A stretch of 64,000 nucleotides of DNA, from positions 59,721,964 through 59,785,963 of the forward strand of contig NC_134015.1 of the NCBI RefSeq assembly GCF_040712315.1. The letters run 5' to 3'. Below are positions 59,610 through 64,000 of this stretch, piece by piece. The translations under genes and the position numbers were made by a program. The DNA comes from Castanea sativa. Lineage: Eukaryota > Streptophyta > Magnoliopsida > Fagales > Fagaceae. Within the stretch, counting starts at the first letter, position 1. Each line of letters begins with the position of its first letter. The notes under the pieces are model-generated. The model saw only the letters and a list, made by a program, of their open reading frames with translations, had not been told where the DNA came from and did no database searches.

Positions 59610-62600
59610 TTAAGGCCATGAGGAAAGTTGGCCATCAAAACCAAATTGGAAATTCTTTTTAAACAAATATATTGCAGACACCGAAAGTATTAAGACAAAT
59701 ATTGCCATAAATATACAAATTCGGCTAGAGTGCCTGGTCTCTACCTTTTTCAGAGCCTTGGACTTTGAAACCTTGACATCAGCACTGTTTTCAGAAACGG
59801 ATGACCTCATTTTGGTCTCACAGATAGGTGCTTTTTCTGATGGTTTATCCAACTGATTTAAGAAAAATAACAAGGGGGAGATCTTTTAGAACATCAATCT
59901 GCAGTTACTAAATAAATCATAAAGGTACAATAAATGTCAAGTCACAAACTTTCCATCTAAACTATATAACAAGTCCAGAATTAGAATGTTTAATATCTGT
60001 ATGTATCTTAAAAATATATAGAAGTTATAAGCAAGGTTAAACATTTAATTGTGGATAAGTTATTGATGAAATAAAATCTTTAATAGTTAACCAATCAACC
60101 GAATTTTTCACTTGACCTCAAGGTGCATCATTGTTGCAATCAGGTAGTGCACAAAGCTACAAAGGACCCATCAATCTAAGTAACGAACAGCGGCAAGGTA
60201 AGAGGATTAATTTTGTCAACAGTTTTATATACATTTTCAGAATGATTTATTCAATTTTTCACTACTAAAGTGACAGAAGGAAGAAAAGAGGAAAAATAAA
60301 AATAAAAAGAAGCAGAAGAATCATACTGAGGAGCAAAACTAGGTTTTAGGAATCATTTGTTTTGCTTTCTTTGGTTGACTCCAGGAGTAGCATCTCTTTC
60401 TAGTGTTTCATACACATTATCATATTAATGCTTCTCTACTCGAAAATATGGTCTCTAAGTCAAAGAAGCCAGCAACGGATGACCCATTTGAAGTTGAACA
60501 ATAAAGTGTTAAACAGCAGAGAAGCAATTGAATAACAAGACCAAACAGGAGTAAAGTGGAAGGCTGAACTATACAAGCACTGATTTTTAGCTAGCAATAA
60601 CAAAGAAGTAAGAGACAATACTCTGAAGTTTTTCAATATGCCCTGAAATTATATTGGGCTATGTTCTGACAAAACCGGGCACATCATCAATCTTGAACTG
60701 TGTACACACACACACACACACACACAGATTCAGACATCATTCCAAACCAGCACTGACCAAAAATGTTTGTTTGGCTTTGCTGGGAAAGGTCTTTTGGTTA
60801 CAATTTACTCTCACCATGCTCCCCCAGGAACCTTTTTTAAATAATCGACTAAGAAAAAAAATGTTAACCGTTCTTGAGTAAAACAATATGCTTGCCAATG
60901 AGCAAACAAGAATACTTAAATATAAATGATGTGAGGTTCCTCAAAGGAACAATTAGTGAAAAATAATTTCAACAACCTTGGTATAATGTATATGGTCATG
61001 TCCCAATTATGCAGAGTTCAGTCTTCCCAATGACGGAGACATAAGTACATCAAACAAGCAAAGTGAAACACATTTTTGCAAGACAATAACAATCAAGCAT
61101 TAATTAATTTATACAGAGCAATACATCATAAAAATTACAAGCTTTCACATATTATGTGAAGTAAGTGCTATCTAGTCCAGTGCGCACCTAAATCCAGGCC
61201 TATTTTCTGTCTCTGGCCTAACCCCGTGGCTGTCTATCCTGGCCCATGGCCAGTTTTAATCTATTAACTATGAAAGAACATTGCAATCCCTACTTTCCTT
61301 TCAATCTAAAGACATACAAAGCCACTTATCATACAAATTAAAAAATATCCAAGGAATACCTGCCTGGAAACTTTTATCCAATGACCCTGTGACTGCTTCC
61401 TCATATGTTTTTGCACAGGTAGCACTGATAGCATCATTCTTGGAAAATAGAATCTCGTTGTTGTCACCATCTATGTTGTTGTACATAATCTTAGCAATAC
61501 GTAACTTCTCAACTAGAATTGTGTTCTCCTTTGTTAAATTATTTAGCTGCACAGAACATATTGCAATTGCAAACATTGAGATGAATGTTCAGTAAGTTTG
61601 CTATAACTATTAAAATTTATTTATAAGAAAGAATAAAAAGAACTAATAAAACTATAAAAAACCATTCAGGAGCCCCATGGGTTTCTCACAACAAGTGGAA
61701 CCAAATCCTATTCTTTACATTATCAGAAGCTACAGATTCATCATTTAAAATGGATTTATAGGAACAAATTTGAACAATCACATTGATAAGGTTTCTCATC
61801 CCATGACACATGGCCATTAGGTTTTTCTACCATTATTTATGATGAAGGCTGCCATTTTCTTTAGCATCCCTTTTCAGTTACAGACAGAACATAATGGAAC
61901 AATTCAATGTCCATTGGAAATGCAAAAACACCTTCAGCAAATGTAGTCACTTCAACTTTTAAGTACTGACGGCAGAAAGAAAATTAATGAAATGATTATA
62001 CAAGAATGTTGTACCTGCTTCTGGATGCGCTCCCTTTCAGTGGCTAGTTGCATTGCCATATCCTTAATAAACTTGGTCCTGACATTAATTTCTTTTGCAC
62101 TTTCTAATTTTGTACTGTTAGCTTGATCGAGAGACGTCTCCAAGAATTCTATTCTACCTCTCAGGAAACTTAGTTCGTTACTAAGGTCTAAGTTACTTTT
62201 GGATAGTAGAGAACATTGCTCCTCTGCAGTCTCAATCTTACTTTCAGCCTTTGAAACCTTGGATTTTAGATCTTCAATCAAAGTCTCCATATCCCAAATT
62301 GCAGAATATAGCATGTTCTGCTGCTCTTGACTTGCTTCAGAGGAAGCTTTTGCATGCTGTAATTGGATCTCTAATTCCCTTGACCGCTTCTCAAGTAAAC
62401 CTATCTTTTTTTCTGTGTCACTTGTACTTCCTTTATGAAAATTCAGTTCATCAGTGAGCTCCATGTTTGTCTCTGTTAGCTGAGTAGCCTTAGCTTCTGC
62501 ACTTTCAGCCCTACTTTCTGCTTTATATATGCTTTCTTTTAATGACTCAATTATATTCTCCATTTCACTAAGTTGCTCTTGACTTGCTTCATTGCAAGCA

Positions 62601-63803
62601 TTTGCATTATTCAGCTGGAACTGAGATTCTTTCAGTTTTTCCCCAAGAAAAACCACTTTTTCTCTCCAAGTGAATACTTCTGCACTTTGGGCAATATATT
62701 CTGCATTGCTGCTCTCAAGCTTCTCTAAAGCAATATCTTTTTCTTTCAGCTGTTCAATGCAATCTTCAAGTTTAGCTTTCACCTGAGTTTCCCGTTGAAT
62801 TGCACCATTCATATTAAATTTAACTAGCTGGAGTTGACCAACCAACTCCTTTGAAATGCCCATGAGTGCCACAGAAGCATTTTCTGCCTCTAAAAACCTT
62901 CCCCAAACAACTTCTGCTGCTTCTTCCATGTGAAATGCTACTTTTTCTGTATGGTGTAACTTTAATTTTAGTTCTTCCTCATTTTGTCTTGCTTCTACTA
63001 ATTTCTTCTCAAGATCTATCTCCCTCGCAAGTGACTTTTCCAGCATCCGCAGCAAATGTCTTTGTTGTTTGGCCATCTGCATGTTTGATTTTGCATTTAG
63101 GTTTGACAGTTGACCATTTTCTGATAATTCCAATGCCTTGTCAATATCACCTGTGAAAATGCATGTTTCAGAAAGGTAAGAAATTTTATAGGAAAAAAAG
63201 AAAAGAAAAGAAAAGTGCATCTTCATTATCTGAGGCAACCATCTAACTAGACAAGAATGTTAACATACCATTATCAGATTTGAAAGCAAAGACAGTTCCC
63301 TGAAACTTGGCTAACTGCACCTTCACCTCCAAAATCTGCCGTTGAGAATGCTTTAAAGATTCTTTGGAATCATGCAATTTTTCCTCCATCTTGGTAGAAA
63401 ATTCTCTCAAATGTCTGCATGATGATATATTATTATGGGCATCAACAATGTCTGCTTGAAGATTATCCATGAAACCACCCAGCTCTCTTACCTCAGAATC
63501 TAAAATGCCTGACAAGAGATCAAACATCAATGCCTTCTCAATAGAGTCTGTCGAGACGTAGTTCTTCTCTAGAGCCATAGCTTGAAGATCATTTTCGTGA
63601 GCCAATAGGTACATCAAAATTATGTGTAAATTTACCAACTTCTCAGAAGAATATGCCAAGTCCAAGTCTACATTTGTTAGAATTTTCTTGGACCTCTCTA
63701 TCTCTTGTACACCATTTTCATTAGATGAGATTCCTAAATGTACATAAAGTTTTTCAGACTCCAAAGCCCCAGCATAGATGTCACCAACAGCTTGACTGTC
63801 CAT
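59610..63803 (-). CDS. WPP-domain-interacting tail-anchored protein (WIT1/WIT2-like)
   Basis: Outer nuclear envelope coiled-coil protein; Arabidopsis WIT1/WIT2 anchor RanGAP with WIP proteins and help move nuclei. Exons on the minus strand: 63803-63269, 63150-62015, 61546-61364, 59852-59610. They give 2097 nt, or 698 residues, close to the 703 I recall for WIT1. The first exon is acidic and helical (SEKLVNLHIILMYLLAHEND). Exon 2 is almost all heptad coiled coil (LEKKLVEARQNEEELKLKL and similar repeats up to ATERERIQKQ). The last exon ends in one membrane helix, ICIFMAIFVLILSVSAIYLF, at about residues 663-682, followed by a 16-residue tail: a tail-anchored topology. To stay in frame, the third intron must use a GC donor (CAG|GCAGGT); the nearby GT donor 4 bases downstream (exon ending 61360) would need another small exon that I could not find. 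The ATG at 63803 is preceded by pyrimidine/purine-rich leader sequence. Confidence 0.88.
60706..60726. repeat. (CA)n microsatellite in a WIT intron
   Basis: Ten CA units within the large intron 59853-61363. Confidence 0.9.
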
Positions 63804-64000
63804 TTCCACCGTTTAGTTCTTGGTTCAAACCTGTTAAAGTAAGAAACAAAGAGGAAGGAAAAGTGAGGGAAAAAAAAGGCCCAACAAAATTAACCCCAGT
63901 AACTCTTCTTCTTCTTTTTTTTTCTTTGTTTTTTCTTCTTCCGGTGGGTTTGTGTGTGTTGGGGGGGGGGGGGGGGGGGATGTTAGTATGCTACTTCCTT
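63804..64000 (-). promoter_or_regulatory. WIT 5' leader/promoter region
   Basis: The sequence upstream of the WIT start includes a mixed AAG/TTC-rich tract (63897-63935) and a 19-base G run (63961-63979). No TATA box can be marked before the window ends. Confidence 0.4.

Noticed and set aside
60640..60700. Possible small extra exon of the WIT gene on the minus strand (FKIDDVPGFVRT)
   Set aside because: An acceptor precedes it, but the frame runs into TAG and no donor leaves the required phase, so it could not be joined.
1..64000. CRISPR arrays, operons, bacterial insertion sequences, riboswitches, rRNA and tRNA genes
   Set aside because: The window is plant nuclear DNA; no regularly spaced repeats, polycistronic layout, cloverleaf sequence or rRNA segments were seen on either strand.

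Overview
This is a nuclear genome segment from a flowering plant, most likely a eudicot. All genes are intron-rich with GT-AG introns, two products carry plastid or mitochondrial links, and the spaces between genes are full of plant transposons. The style and the repeats would fit a woody eudicot such as a member of the Fagales, but that is only an impression.

Five protein genes look functional and one looks damaged. In order: the 3' part of a plastid-type HSP90 (HSP90.5/CR88 class, + strand, 1-6015, 5' end outside the window); a complete phage-type organellar RNA polymerase (RPOT, + strand, 9347-20143, 19 exons, 1019 residues, with all four catalytic residues visible); an AVT6-type amino acid transporter (- strand, 22226-26136, 5 exons, 466 residues); a U-box/armadillo E3 ligase of the PUB42-45 group (+ strand, 28836-32734, first exon not found); a gene joining SAM-like repeats to a peroxiredoxin-like 2 domain (+ strand, 42353-44512) that carries two frame-breaking indels; and a WIT-type tail-anchored coiled-coil protein of the nuclear envelope (- strand, 59610-63803).

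The region from 32.8 to 58.2 kb is a transposon block around the damaged gene. It holds two Ty1/copia elements, both read on the minus strand. Copia-1 (32795-41001) has LTRs, an AAAGT target duplication and an initiator-Met-tRNA primer site, and was itself hit by two or three later insertions, among them a 1188-bp solo LTR with an exact AACCC duplication. Copia-2 (47503-55172) has about 0.9-kb LTRs, has lost gag, has an internal tandem duplication in integrase, and carries an additional degenerate ORF of the plant-transposon-protein type between pol and the 3' LTR. Three solo LTRs of one family lie at 7.6, 44.8 and 55.5 kb. Three PIF/Harbinger-like elements with TAA duplications lie at 3.3, 7.1 and 56.4 kb. 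A complete 332-bp Helitron lies at 57.8 kb.

The genes do not form a pathway; neighbours look unrelated, as is usual in plants. I found no convincing new multi-gene system. The items most worth a second look are the extra ORF in copia-2, the long hairpins at 21.6, 26.2 and 57.5 kb, the insertion history inside copia-1, the broken SAM-PRXL2 gene, and a probable GC-AG intron in the WIT gene.
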